This document shows, one piece after another, positions 15,229 to 23,478 of a DNA stretch of 24,479 nucleotides (its first letter is position 1; the number at the start of each line of letters is the position of its first letter). The stretch comes from JBEKYH01 sp049511115 (GTDB lineage Bacteria > Planctomycetota > Phycisphaerae > Tepidisphaerales > Tepidisphaeraceae). The translations under genes and the position numbers were made by a program. The stretch spans positions 1 through 24,479 of the forward strand of contig JBEKYH010000009.1 of the NCBI GenBank assembly GCA_049511115.1, written 5' to 3'. The notes beneath the pieces were generated by a model. The model searched no databases, was not told where the DNA came from, and saw only the letters and a program-made list of their open reading frames with translations.

Positions 15229-16032
15229 CGCGGCTTCGCCGCGAGATGGTAGAAAGTAGAGAGTCGAAAGTAGACTGGACCAATGCGCGGTCCCTGGGGA
15301 ATATCGCCGAGTGGGATTTTGGAACCTATCAGCCGGGAACCACGCGCTGCCGCAGACGGCGAGGAAACGGCAGCGGTCGGAGTCCTGGCATAGTCACGCT
15401 CGGCGGGTTCGAGCCGCTGACGTGAGCTTATGGGTGTTAACCCATGACCCGTAGTCGGGAGCTCTTCCGATGGAGAAAAGCAAATGCATTTTCACCGCCA
15501 AGACGCCAAGAACGCAAAGAATTTAAATCAAGAACTCGAAAATTTCTTCTTGATTGGCTTTGCGATCTTCGCGCCTTCGCGGTGAAAAGCATTTTGATTT
15601 TTCTCTTCGAACCGGCGAAAGACGGCAATGCAGTCGCCGCGGTATGCGGCCGAGACGTTAGAGTTCTCGGGTGCAGGGAAATCGGAAGGTCCTCAATCTG
15701 TCGGAAATCGTGCCCCTCACATCATGCCCAGGATGGCCGGCTATCCGCCTCGCGTTCGATCAAAGCGCGGGCTGTCGGAAGAATGCCGGTTGGGAACGAG
15801 ACAGAATCGGCGCAAAACGCTCAGGAAGCTCTGGTCGAGATCGGTGGCCAGGGCCTGGCGTATGGGTTGGAAATACACCTTCGTGGCAATTCAAAAGTTT
15901 TAGGGCGAATTGCCATATTGCTTTTTGACGAAGGTGGGGTGCTGCAACGGCGGAAGAAAGCACCAGCTTGCGGGCGCCGGCCCGATTCCGATCGACGCTG
16001 ATGGAGCGGCGAGAGGGCTGGGGACTTTCAGC
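15229..16032 (+). repeat. Composite dispersed element, copy B
   Basis: This is the second copy of the element seen at 6307-7240, in the same orientation. It begins at the base after the clpS stop with CGCGGCTTCGCCGCGAG. Next come the 24-bp block identical to copy A (15403-15426), a large inverted repeat of different sequence (15489-15588), and the CTTCGAACCG module (about 15605). The GGCGCAAAACGCTCAGGAA region (about 15808) follows, and the 27-bp 3' block is identical to copy A (16006-16032). The rest is clearly related but carries single-base and nine-base gaps. Open frames in this stretch are not matched in copy A. Confidence 0.75.
15489..15588. repeat. Large inverted repeat inside copy B (CACCGCCAAGACGCC family)
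   Basis: The outer arms TTTTCACCGC (15489-15498) and GCGGTGAAAA (15579-15588) are perfect complements. Inner stretches (CGCAAAG and ATCAAGAA on the left) have complements on the right. It occupies the position of the CTCACCAC hairpin of copy A but has unrelated arms, so the hairpin module seems exchangeable. Confidence 0.65.
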
Positions 16033-16080
16033 AAGGCCTGCGGCCTAGAAAGTAGAAAGTAGAGAGTCGAAAGTAGACCA
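16033..16080 (+). repeat. Start of a third copy of the composite element
   Basis: AAGGCCTGCGGCCTAG, a hairpin analogous to the CGCGGC/GCCGCG one, is followed by AAAGTAGAAAGTAGAGAG and GTCGAAAGTAGACC. These match the first modules of copies A and B. It joins the 3' end of copy B directly. The rest of the element is not found after it. Confidence 0.6.
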
Positions 16081-16217
16081 TTCAGGCGCGGTCAGGATAT
16101 CGGCAGCAGTTTTAGTTCAAGGTGGCATGGGGATTTCCTCGTTATTGGGGTGAAAATGGGGATGGGCTTCCTCCGGAGTGTATTGCGGGTGCAAGGAGGA
16201 CAGCTGGCAACGCTATT

Positions 16218-16232
16218 TGCTACTGAGTCGCA
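16218..16232. promoter_or_regulatory. Operator-like dyad upstream of the PEP-CTERM gene
   Basis: TGCTACT-G-AGTCGCA is a 7-1-7 dyad with six of seven matching pairs, about 136 bp before the preferred start codon at 16368. The 7-1-7 layout is that of many Fur-family and other dimeric repressor sites, but the regulator is unknown. The rest of 16081-16367 shows no gene. Confidence 0.3.
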
Positions 16233-16367
16233 TTAAAAAAATCTGCAAATTAATGGCCGCGGTTCACAGGACACACCCATAATAGTGTGGTCGGCAAACG
16301 CGCCGCGGGGCGGGTAGCCGGATTTTTGCTCATTCGCGGTTCTCGCGACGGGGTGGATGGAGGCGTT

Positions 16368-19300
16368 GTGCGTGGCTTAAAACTCACGAGTCGGAGAAGT
16401 TACTCGGCTATTAGTCTGGCGGTAGTTGCGTCGTTCGCGGGGGCGTCGGCTTGCGCATTTGGGCAGACGACTTTCGGGTGGACTGGTGCTGATGGGAATT
16501 CGAGTTGGAGCGATCCGAATAATTGGTCGCTGGGGAGGGTGCCGGGAGAAACCTCGGACGTCTACATCTACACATCTGGGTTGGTAGACTACGACTTTAC
16601 CGGACCCGCCGTATCGCTGTTTGAGCTGACCGTTGATAATCCGAGCGGGGGGACTGCGACGCTCGTGATGTCGGCCAATTCACTGACGGTCGGCTCCACT
16701 GAGACCGTTGGGTATTACGGTGAGGGCAACTTCGTCCAATCCGGGGGGACCAATTCCACCGAGGATTTGAATCTTGGGGATTACCAGGGCACAGGTACCT
16801 ACACGCTTAGTAACACGGGGACCCTCGCAGCAATTTCAGAAGCAATCGGCGACACCTATTATTTGGCTCCCTATGGAGTGCTAAAGGGTACGTTCAGCGG
16901 CGCAGGAATTCTCAATCAGACGGGCGGGACGAACAACGTCGATTTTCTCTACTTGGGCAATGACCAAGGGGCTATGGGCACCTACATGCTGCAAGGCGGA
17001 ACTCTTGACGTCGGCACTATTTTTTTCTGTGCCAACTCAACATTTCAACAAACGGGCGGCACTTTGTCGTACTCGGCTCTGAGCCAAACCAGCGGATCAT
17101 TGGTCGCCGGAACGCCGGGTGGTCTGTTACCGAGCCCGCTTACCTTGGGCGCGGGAACTTTGCCATCAGTCTATTCGCTCGCTGGCGGGATGTTGACAAG
17201 CACCACGATAACTGTGGATCCCGGCGGCAGTTTTTCTTACACGGGCGGAACTCTCGTGTGCCAGCAGTTCAATTTGAACGGCGGCACCGCGACGTTCCCT
17301 TCGGTTTACCTGGACGCGGGTGTTCCCTCGCTGGCTCCCAACACGCGCGCTGGCGTTCCGCTGCCAACCTTTAATCTATCCGCTGGGACCCTCGGGGCGA
17401 ACAATATGTATTTGGGTTTCGGCACCGGCGCGAGCCGTTTTTCGCAGCCCACAGGGATCGCATTTGCGCCCAACAATTTATATATCGGGTACGCAGCCAG
17501 TTCGTGCGCAAAGTACTCCCTCACGGGCGGCACATTAACCACGTGGGACGAAGAAAATGTGGGATATATGGGGTACGGAACTCTGTACCAGTCGGGTGGT
17601 GTTAATACCGTGGGTGCCTTGGGGCTCGCAACAAACCCTGGCGCAATTGGGGTTTACGACCTGAGTGGAACCGGCGCCCTCGACGCGGAATCGGAGGGGG
17701 TCGGTGGCACGCCGTACGCCATAGCCTTCGGACCGGTCAGTGGCGGAACGGGGGTTTTTAATCAGTTCGGGGGGACGAACAATGTTTCTGATCTACATCT
17801 TGGCACGGATGGCGGGGCGATAGGAACCTACAACCTTGAGGGCGGCACACTCACCGCCGGTACAATCTATTTCTGTTCCAATTCCACATTTAATCAATCG
17901 GGCGGAACTTTTTCCTATACCACGCTGAGCCAAAGTAGTGGTTCGATGGTTCCAGGCGCATCAGGCGGCCTCTTGGTTAACTCGTCGAGAAACTTGCTCA
18001 CGCTCGCATCAGGACAATCGCCGTCAAACTACATAATCAATGGCGGGATACTAACGAGCTCCACGATAAATGTTAATGCGGGGGGTTCGATGCAGGTGAC
18101 CGGCGGTTACACAGCCGGCGCTACCATCAACGTGAATTCGGGCGGTTCATTCACACTGGCAGGGGGCACACTGACAAGCACAGTAATCAACATTGGGTCC
18201 GGAGGCAGCTTTGCCTACACCAACGGAGAATTAGCCTGCCAAACGATCAATCTACTCGGCGGGTCTGTCACATTTCCATCAATGGTCCTGGACAGCGGTG
18301 CCATAGTGCCCGTCGTGAGCACCCCGGCCGGAGCGCCAGCCGTCAATTACAATTTTGCGTCCGGAACACTGGGAGCCGTCAATACTTATCTCGGCGTGAA
18401 CTCGGGCCAATACAATTTTGCCCAGCCCGGCAGCCTGGGGTATTCGTTGGGCTCTCTTTACGTGGGATATAATGCCGCCGCAAGTTCAAGTTATCTATTG
18501 AGCGCGGGGAGTTTAGCCGGCAGTGAATATCTAGGCTACGCGGGCGCGGGCACGTTCGTTCAAACCGGTGGCGCCAACAGTGGTGGACTATCCATCGGCT
18601 ACAATGTTGGTGCTGTCGGCACCTATTTGCTTGACGGCGGTTCTCTTACCTCCTTTGCAATGCAATATGTCGGTTACAATGGATCGGGAACCGTCGTTCA
18701 GTCGGGTGGAACAAACGTGATTCAGACCCGCATTTCCACGCTTAACTCCAGCTACAATGACGGATACCTTTATTTGGGATACAATACCGGCGCGAGCGGA
18801 ACTTATTACCTTTCCGGCGGCACTCTGAATCCGGCCGCGCCGCCATATACCACTTTTACCATGCTCGGATTTGAGGAGATTGGGTACAGCGGCATTGGCA
18901 CTTTCATACAATCGGGCGGGATTAACCAAATCAGCACCGTCACTCCCGGCGACGCATCTCAGGTCTTGGGTGTTCTCCAGATCGGATACAACAGCGGTTC
19001 CCGTGGAACATATGTCCTTTCCGGCGGCACGCTCTCCACCGTCAACGTGAATGGGAACAAGAGTCCGTCGAATCTAGCGGGTGCCGAATATGTCGGCTAT
19101 TCCGGCGCCGGCTCCTTCATCCAAACCGGTGGCACGAACGCTTGCTCAGGAACCGCTGGGATTCTTTTTGTGGGCTACAACACTGGATCGTCGGGCAGTT
19201 ACACTCTATCTGGTGGCGAACTTTCCACGTATAGCAGCAACTCGACTGGCTCGGAAATCATCGGGTACGACGGCACCGGATCATTCGTTCAAACCGGCGG

Positions 19301-20078
19301 CAGCAATTCCTGCACCGGTAGCGACGGGAACCTATTCGTCGGCTATTCGCTGGGTCCCGGGGTACAACCGGGGTCTGCCAGTTATTCGCTTTCGGGCGGA
19401 ACACTGTCTGCCAATAGCGAATACGTCGGACGGGGAAGCGTTAACCCGGTGTTGGGCACGTTTACACAAGCGGGCGGCGTCAACACGGCGTCCAATCTAT
19501 CGGTAGAGGGAGTTTACTCGATAACTGGAGGGACGCTCGCCGTGGCCAATATCGAGTCCAACGGCCTCAATATTGCCAAAGTGCCAAGTAGCCTAGTTAT
19601 TGATGGCGGTACCGCGACGATCGGCTCGATAACCTCCTATCCGGGAGCGGACGTCACCATCTCGGGGATCGGGACGAATGCCTATGGCGAACTGACGGTC
19701 GCGGGCAATTTCTTTGAAATCGGTGATACCCAGCTAACAATCGGCATAGGCGGCGAGCCAGATACCCGCGAATTCGGGTTTCTGAACGTTGGCGGAACTG
19801 CCGGGTTGGCCCAAACCCTTAACGTCAGTTTTCTTGGTGGTTTCGTTCCCACTGTCGGCGATACGTACGACTTTTTGACCGCCGGCAACCTACTGGGGAC
19901 CTTCGCCGATGTGAACTCCCCCTACGAACTGCAAGTCAATTATTTCCCAATTGGCGTATCGATCACCGTCCTGCCCGAGCCAACGGCATTGGCGATGCTC
20001 GCTGCCGCCGCGGGTCTGCTTCTGCATCGCAGGCGGCCGCGCGCTTTCGGAAGCGGTGCTTCGTCTCTGCGGCGTTAG
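16368..20078 (+). CDS. Secreted glycine-rich beta-repeat protein with PEP-CTERM anchor
   Basis: This is a 1236-residue extracellular protein. The GTG start at 16368 is preferred because GGAGG lies four bases upstream and a signal peptide follows at once (basic GLKLTSRRS, hydrophobic core, then SACAFGQ). The frame is open to a GTG at 16287. The body is made of short Gly/Ser/Thr/Asn-rich units such as GTFIQSGGTNxxxxLxVGYNxGSSGTYxLSGGTL, like autotransporter-type beta-helix passengers. The section from about 16880 to 17560 is repeated in diverged form at about 17730-18520. A run of shorter units then fills 18480-19500. The C-terminus reads VLPEPTALAMLAAAAGLLLH followed by RRR: a PEP motif, a hydrophobic helix and a basic end. 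This is the signal processed by an exosortase, none of which lies in this window. There is no autotransporter beta-barrel. A surface or matrix role is likely; no enzyme motif is seen. Confidence 0.88.
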   Translation: MRGLKLTSRRSYSAISLAVVASFAGASACAFGQTTFGWTGADGNSSWSDPNNWSLGRVPGETSDVYIYTSGLVDYDFTGPAVSLFELTVDNPSGGTATLVMSANSLTVGSTETVGYYGEGNFVQSGGTNSTEDLNLGDYQGTGTYTLSNTGTLAAISEAIGDTYYLAPYGVLKGTFSGAGILNQTGGTNNVDFLYLGNDQGAMGTYMLQGGTLDVGTIFFCANSTFQQTGGTLSYSALSQTSGSLVAGTPGGLLPSPLTLGAGTLPSVYSLAGGMLTSTTITVDPGGSFSYTGGTLVCQQFNLNGGTATFPSVYLDAGVPSLAPNTRAGVPLPTFNLSAGTLGANNMYLGFGTGASRFSQPTGIAFAPNNLYIGYAASSCAKYSLTGGTLTTWDEENVGYMGYGTLYQSGGVNTVGALGLATNPGAIGVYDLSGTGALDAESEGVGGTPYAIAFGPVSGGTGVFNQFGGTNNVSDLHLGTDGGAIGTYNLEGGTLTAGTIYFCSNSTFNQSGGTFSYTTLSQSSGSMVPGASGGLLVNSSRNLLTLASGQSPSNYIINGGILTSSTINVNAGGSMQVTGGYTAGATINVNSGGSFTLAGGTLTSTVINIGSGGSFAYTNGELACQTINLLGGSVTFPSMVLDSGAIVPVVSTPAGAPAVNYNFASGTLGAVNTYLGVNSGQYNFAQPGSLGYSLGSLYVGYNAAASSSYLLSAGSLAGSEYLGYAGAGTFVQTGGANSGGLSIGYNVGAVGTYLLDGGSLTSFAMQYVGYNGSGTVVQSGGTNVIQTRISTLNSSYNDGYLYLGYNTGASGTYYLSGGTLNPAAPPYTTFTMLGFEEIGYSGIGTFIQSGGINQISTVTPGDASQVLGVLQIGYNSGSRGTYVLSGGTLSTVNVNGNKSPSNLAGAEYVGYSGAGSFIQTGGTNACSGTAGILFVGYNTGSSGSYTLSGGELSTYSSNSTGSEIIGYDGTGSFVQTGGSNSCTGSDGNLFVGYSLGPGVQPGSASYSLSGGTLSANSEYVGRGSVNPVLGTFTQAGGVNTASNLSVEGVYSITGGTLAVANIESNGLNIAKVPSSLVIDGGTATIGSITSYPGADVTISGIGTNAYGELTVAGNFFEIGDTQLTIGIGGEPDTREFGFLNVGGTAGLAQTLNVSFLGGFVPTVGDTYDFLTAGNLLGTFADVNSPYELQVNYFPIGVSITVLPEPTALAMLAAAAGLLLHRRRPRAFGSGASSLRR

Positions 20079-21559
20079 CGGGTCTGGCGAGCGGAACGGA
20101 CAGCGGCGCGCCGCTGGCGCGCGTCGGACAGCGTGTCGGCGCTGATTTCAATCAGAACATTTCCGGCGGCGGCTTTGACGATGTCGCCATCGGCTTGGGG
20201 ATGCCAGATCGTGCAGACCGACGCATCCCTCCGGCTGGCGACTTCCCATTGGATCATGGAAATCCAATCTTTCAGGGCGGCGATTTTTTGCTGGCTGGTT
20301 GGATGTTTGCGCGAATCGAATACATCGGCCAGACCGACACATACGCCATCCGAGTTGCGGCGGTTGCCGGCGTGGTAGAGGTCGCGGCATTCATCCAGCA
20401 CGGCGCGCGGGCAGCGGAGGTAGATGACTGGGGCATCGGGCGGCGGCGGGTTCCACCATTCAGGGGGTTTGTCGCTGCCGGTGATCCAGGAGTGGCCGCC
20501 GCGCTGGCCGGCGATGAAGCTTTCGGGGGCAAAGGTTTTCCAGCGCGCGGCGAAGGGGCCTAAGGCCCAGTCGCAATGCTTATCGAGCGGGCTGGACCAA
20601 TGGCGATAAAGCTCGCGCATGAAGGTGCGGCTGAGGGCCATGCAATGCGTGCGCTGGATGTTGGCGGCGCGAACGACGCCGGGTTTGAACGGCGTGGGCG
20701 GCGACATGTGCTGGCCGCCGAACATGAGGCAGTCCCAGGTTTCGTCGCCGAGGTTCGTCAGGAACGCGCGGGCACGTTTGCCGAAGTCGGGGCGGAGATC
20801 GACGTCATCTTCCATGACCAGAATGCGCTCGTGGCCGGCCATGAGGCTTTGCTCGAGGATGCGCAGATGAGATTGCAGGCATCCCCATGCGCCGCCGCCC
20901 TGGTGGAAATGGTCGGGGATTCCGACGGTATCGCCGTGAATGGCGGAGACGCGCGTGACGGGGCCGAAGGGCCACTGGCAAATATCGAGACTGCGCTGGA
21001 AGGTTTGCCAGCGCTCTTGGTCGCGGTCGAGATTGATGCACCAGACGGCGTCGAAGTAGTTGGCGACTTGGGCGGTCCAGCGCTGGCGCGCATCGGCCAG
21101 GAGCAAGGCGGGTTTGCCGAGTTGGGCGTTGATGCGATTGTGCAGCGTGACCGTCCAGGCGAAGGCCTCGTCAGCGGTGGAAAAAAACGGCGGGATTTCG
21201 CGCACCAAATCCAGCCAATGGCGGCGGCAATCTCCGCAGGGAATGCGCAAGGCGAATTGGCCAAGCCAATTGGAAGCGTGAGTGGGATCGCATGACAGAG
21301 CCCAGCGATGCAATTCGCCCCATAGTTCGGCACCGCGCCGAGCGGGTTCCGCGGCGACGGGCGCTGGAAGGGGAGGCGCTTTGAGGGGAGGGGCCTTGGC
21401 GCGCTCGATTCTCGGCGGCGAATGGTGCGGACAAAGGCGCGCGCACCAGGCGCGCGGCGGGCGCGGCCCGGCGCGCGTCGCGGGGCGGAGATCACACAGG
21501 CCCGTGTGCGGGCCGGCGGGACTCCAGTGGCGGCAGGCGATGGGGAGAGGCAAGCTCAC
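20075..21559 (-). CDS. Fusion: Cys/His-rich segment, Erv/ALR-like domain and GT25-like glycosyltransferase
   Basis: This is a 494-residue protein. The GTG start at 21559 overlaps the upstream stop codon as GTGA, implying translational coupling. Residues 9-46 hold a Cys/His cluster (C9, H11, C22, C39, C43, H45, H46) that could bind zinc. Residues 77-160 resemble Erv1/ALR sulfhydryl oxidases: LWGELHRWAL, then IPCGDCRRHW with the CxxC pair C108/C111, then LHNRINAQLGKP with the HNxxN motif that contacts FAD in that family. From residue 168 onward (CINLDRDQERW, GCLQSHLRILEQ, ILVMEDDVDL) the pattern is that of GT25/LPS-type glycosyltransferases, with the acidic EDD near residue 250. Oxidase and transferase activities are inferred, not shown. 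It is the last gene of the right-hand cluster, and its stop overlaps the stop of the PEP-CTERM gene. Confidence 0.8.
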   Translation of the reverse strand: MSLPLPIACRHWSPAGPHTGLCDLRPATRAGPRPPRAWCARLCPHHSPPRIERAKAPPLKAPPLPAPVAAEPARRGAELWGELHRWALSCDPTHASNWLGQFALRIPCGDCRRHWLDLVREIPPFFSTADEAFAWTVTLHNRINAQLGKPALLLADARQRWTAQVANYFDAVWCINLDRDQERWQTFQRSLDICQWPFGPVTRVSAIHGDTVGIPDHFHQGGGAWGCLQSHLRILEQSLMAGHERILVMEDDVDLRPDFGKRARAFLTNLGDETWDCLMFGGQHMSPPTPFKPGVVRAANIQRTHCMALSRTFMRELYRHWSSPLDKHCDWALGPFAARWKTFAPESFIAGQRGGHSWITGSDKPPEWWNPPPPDAPVIYLRCPRAVLDECRDLYHAGNRRNSDGVCVGLADVFDSRKHPTSQQKIAALKDWISMIQWEVASRRDASVCTIWHPQADGDIVKAAAGNVLIEISADTLSDARQRRAAVRSARQTR

Positions 21560-23298
21560 GGTTCGGTGATGAGGATCGTCGAGGGAAGACCGGAGCATTC
21601 GGCGAGGTAGACGACATAGGTGCCGGCCGGGCCGTTGCCGCATTGCAGCGTGGCGTCGATGGTCATGGCGGCCCCGCTTCCCTCGGCGCCGGAGATGGTC
21701 AGCAGCCAGCAGGTCGGACCGGCGTCCTCGAAGCTAAGGCCGATGGAGAAGTTGCTGTCGCCGCCGAGGTAGAGGGCGCTTTCGTTGTCGCAGGTTCCGT
21801 CCAGGGTGAGGGTGTAATCGGTCATCGTGTACACGCCGGTGCAGTCCTTGATGCCCGCGGTGTGAATTGTGATGGTGGCGGGGCAATCGCCGGTGTTGCA
21901 GTCGCAGGGGCCGCTCGATGAGCCGGAACTGGAGGTCGAGCCGCTGCTGGAATTTGAAGAAGAACTGGAACTTGAGCCGGAACCGGGAGTCTCGCAGACA
22001 TTCACGCTGAGGTAAGCAACTCCCGCGTTGGCGTCGCAGCCGCCGTAGTCGCCGCACAGGCGGGTGTAGGTTCCCAGCAGGTTGGCGCAATATCCCTTCC
22101 ACGCGACCACCTGGCACGGCGCTTCGGCGCCGGCTGATCCGCCGACGGACAAGACATAACAGCCGTTGTCGGGGTCCCAGACGATCAGTGCGGCAACGGC
22201 AGTGGTGGTGTCCTCGCCAAAGTACAGGGGCGAATTGCCGTCCTCGCAGCGCCCGACGACGGAGAGGGACATCGACGATGGGATCGGCGCGCACGAAGAC
22301 TGGCAAGCGGCCAGCGGCGCGGTCAGCACGGTGACGCACAGCGGAAGCGCGGCGTCGTCACACATGCCGCGGCAGAGGGTGCTTTGGGCGTCGAGGCAGG
22401 GCGAACTGCTGGAAGAGCCGCCGGAGCCGGATGATCCGCCGCCATCGGAACCGCCGCTGCCGCCGGAACTCGCCGAACCGCTGGAGCCGGTGGATGAGCC
22501 GCTGCCTGAGGAACCAGCGCCGCCGGAGCCGGAACTGTCGATGCAATCGGGCGGCGGGCAGAGCGAGGCGGAAACGTAAATGGGCGCTTCAACTTCCACG
22601 AGCGCGCCGTTGCAGAACTGGAGGCCGACCACCAATTGGATGATGTCATCGCCGGCGCGGCTGATTGCGCCGCCCATGTAGAGCGTGCCGTTGTAACCGG
22701 GCGGGCAGACTGAGCCGGAACCGGAGGCGCTTGATCCGCTGGCACTGGAAGTGCTTGAAGAACTGGAGGAGGAAGATGAAGACGATCCCGATCCGGCGGC
22801 GCAAGGCGCGGCTTTGCCGGTTCCCTGGTCGGCCACGATCATGGTCCACCGGAGCTGCGCGGGCGAGCCGCGGTCGAACTCGGCCCAGAGGCGGACGACG
22901 GTTTCCGGGCGCACGGAATGGGTGAGGTCGTTGCTCTCGAAAAAGTTGGTGGCCGTGACGACCTTGCGGCGCGGATCGCCGCTTAAATACGGAGTGACTG
23001 TTACGGCCGCCGTCGCGTCCTCGGTCTGGTCATTGGACACGAAAGCCAGCGCGACCCAATAGCGGTTGTCGGAATAATCCGCTTCGGTCCCGATCGGGCC
23101 GGTGCATTGAATGACGCCCCAATAGAGCCGGTCGGGCCGGATGCGCACGCTGAGGCGCCGGCCGGTGGGGCCGTCGGTTAATTCCAGCGGAGGCGAGACC
23201 TGCACATTGGCCAGGCGCTCGAGCTCGCCGGCGGCGCGGTTCCAGACCTGGCCGGAGAGGGCGATGCGATCTTCAGTGGCGCGGGGGAGTTTGAGCAT
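21556..23298 (-). CDS. Multidomain protein with serine-rich linkers, putative phage-like structural protein
   Basis: This is a 580-residue protein starting MLKLPRATEDRIALSGQVWNR at 23298. Three low-complexity Ser/Gly linkers (about residues 169-197, 255-299 and 439-463) separate four parts. The N-terminal block (1-165) includes SPPLELTDGPTGRRLSVRI, a type of start I associate with structural proteins of phage-like clusters in Planctomycetota. The three parts after the linkers are Cys-containing and beta-rich (for example YNGTLYMGG, NSPLYFGED and ESALYLGGD recur with related surroundings), so they look like repeats of one module. No enzyme motif is visible. Ser-rich linkers between beta modules fit a fibre or surface decoration. 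The frame is open upstream to 23424. A hairpin covers its ribosome binding site (see 23309-23330). Its stop overlaps the next start. Confidence 0.7.
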   Translation of the reverse strand: MLKLPRATEDRIALSGQVWNRAAGELERLANVQVSPPLELTDGPTGRRLSVRIRPDRLYWGVIQCTGPIGTEADYSDNRYWVALAFVSNDQTEDATAAVTVTPYLSGDPRRKVVTATNFFESNDLTHSVRPETVVRLWAEFDRGSPAQLRWTMIVADQGTGKAAPCAAGSGSSSSSSSSSSSTSSASGSSASGSGSVCPPGYNGTLYMGGAISRAGDDIIQLVVGLQFCNGALVEVEAPIYVSASLCPPPDCIDSSGSGGAGSSGSGSSTGSSGSASSGGSGGSDGGGSSGSGGSSSSSPCLDAQSTLCRGMCDDAALPLCVTVLTAPLAACQSSCAPIPSSMSLSVVGRCEDGNSPLYFGEDTTTAVAALIVWDPDNGCYVLSVGGSAGAEAPCQVVAWKGYCANLLGTYTRLCGDYGGCDANAGVAYLSVNVCETPGSGSSSSSSSNSSSGSTSSSGSSSGPCDCNTGDCPATITIHTAGIKDCTGVYTMTDYTLTLDGTCDNESALYLGGDSNFSIGLSFEDAGPTCWLLTISGAEGSGAAMTIDATLQCGNGPAGTYVVYLAECSGLPSTILITEP

Positions 23299-23308
23299 AG
23301 GGATAGTT

Positions 23309-23330
23309 CTCCATGCGGGTACGCATGGAG
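23309..23330 (-). promoter_or_regulatory. Hairpin enclosing the ribosome binding site of the serine-linker gene
   Basis: CTCCATGCG (23309-23317) and CGCATGGAG (23322-23330) are perfect nine-base complements around a four-base loop. In the minus-strand mRNA the downstream arm contains GGAG, 10 bases before the ATG at 23298, paired to CUCC of the upstream arm. If this GGAG is the Shine-Dalgarno, the hairpin would hide it. Confidence 0.45.
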
Positions 23331-23352
23331 GCCTGGGATAAGACCGTGGGGT

Positions 23353-23400
23353 CTGCCGCCTGCGGCGGCTTGAAAAGATGGACTCGGCGCCCGCGAGGCG
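23353..23400. repeat. Two further GC-rich hairpins between the structural genes
   Basis: GCCGCC-TGC-GGCGGC (near 23355-23370) and CCCGC-GAG-GCGGG (near 23389-23401) are short perfect stems in the 180-bp gap. Neither is followed by a T-tract on the minus strand. They may protect or process the mRNA. Confidence 0.5.
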
Positions 23401-23478
23401 GGACGCCTTGGCAGAAGAATCCACGATGCAGCGGAATTATTCCGGAGCGGCGTTGAGGTCGGGAAACGGCCCCGAATG

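Noticed and set aside
15444..16001. 185-codon plus-strand frame in element copy B
   Set aside because: It spans the inverted repeat and the diverged element, and is not matched in copy A. No start signal is seen.
16368..20078. Classical autotransporter (type V secretion)
   Set aside because: The passenger-like repeats fit, but the C-terminus is a PEP-CTERM segment with no beta-barrel of about 280 residues.
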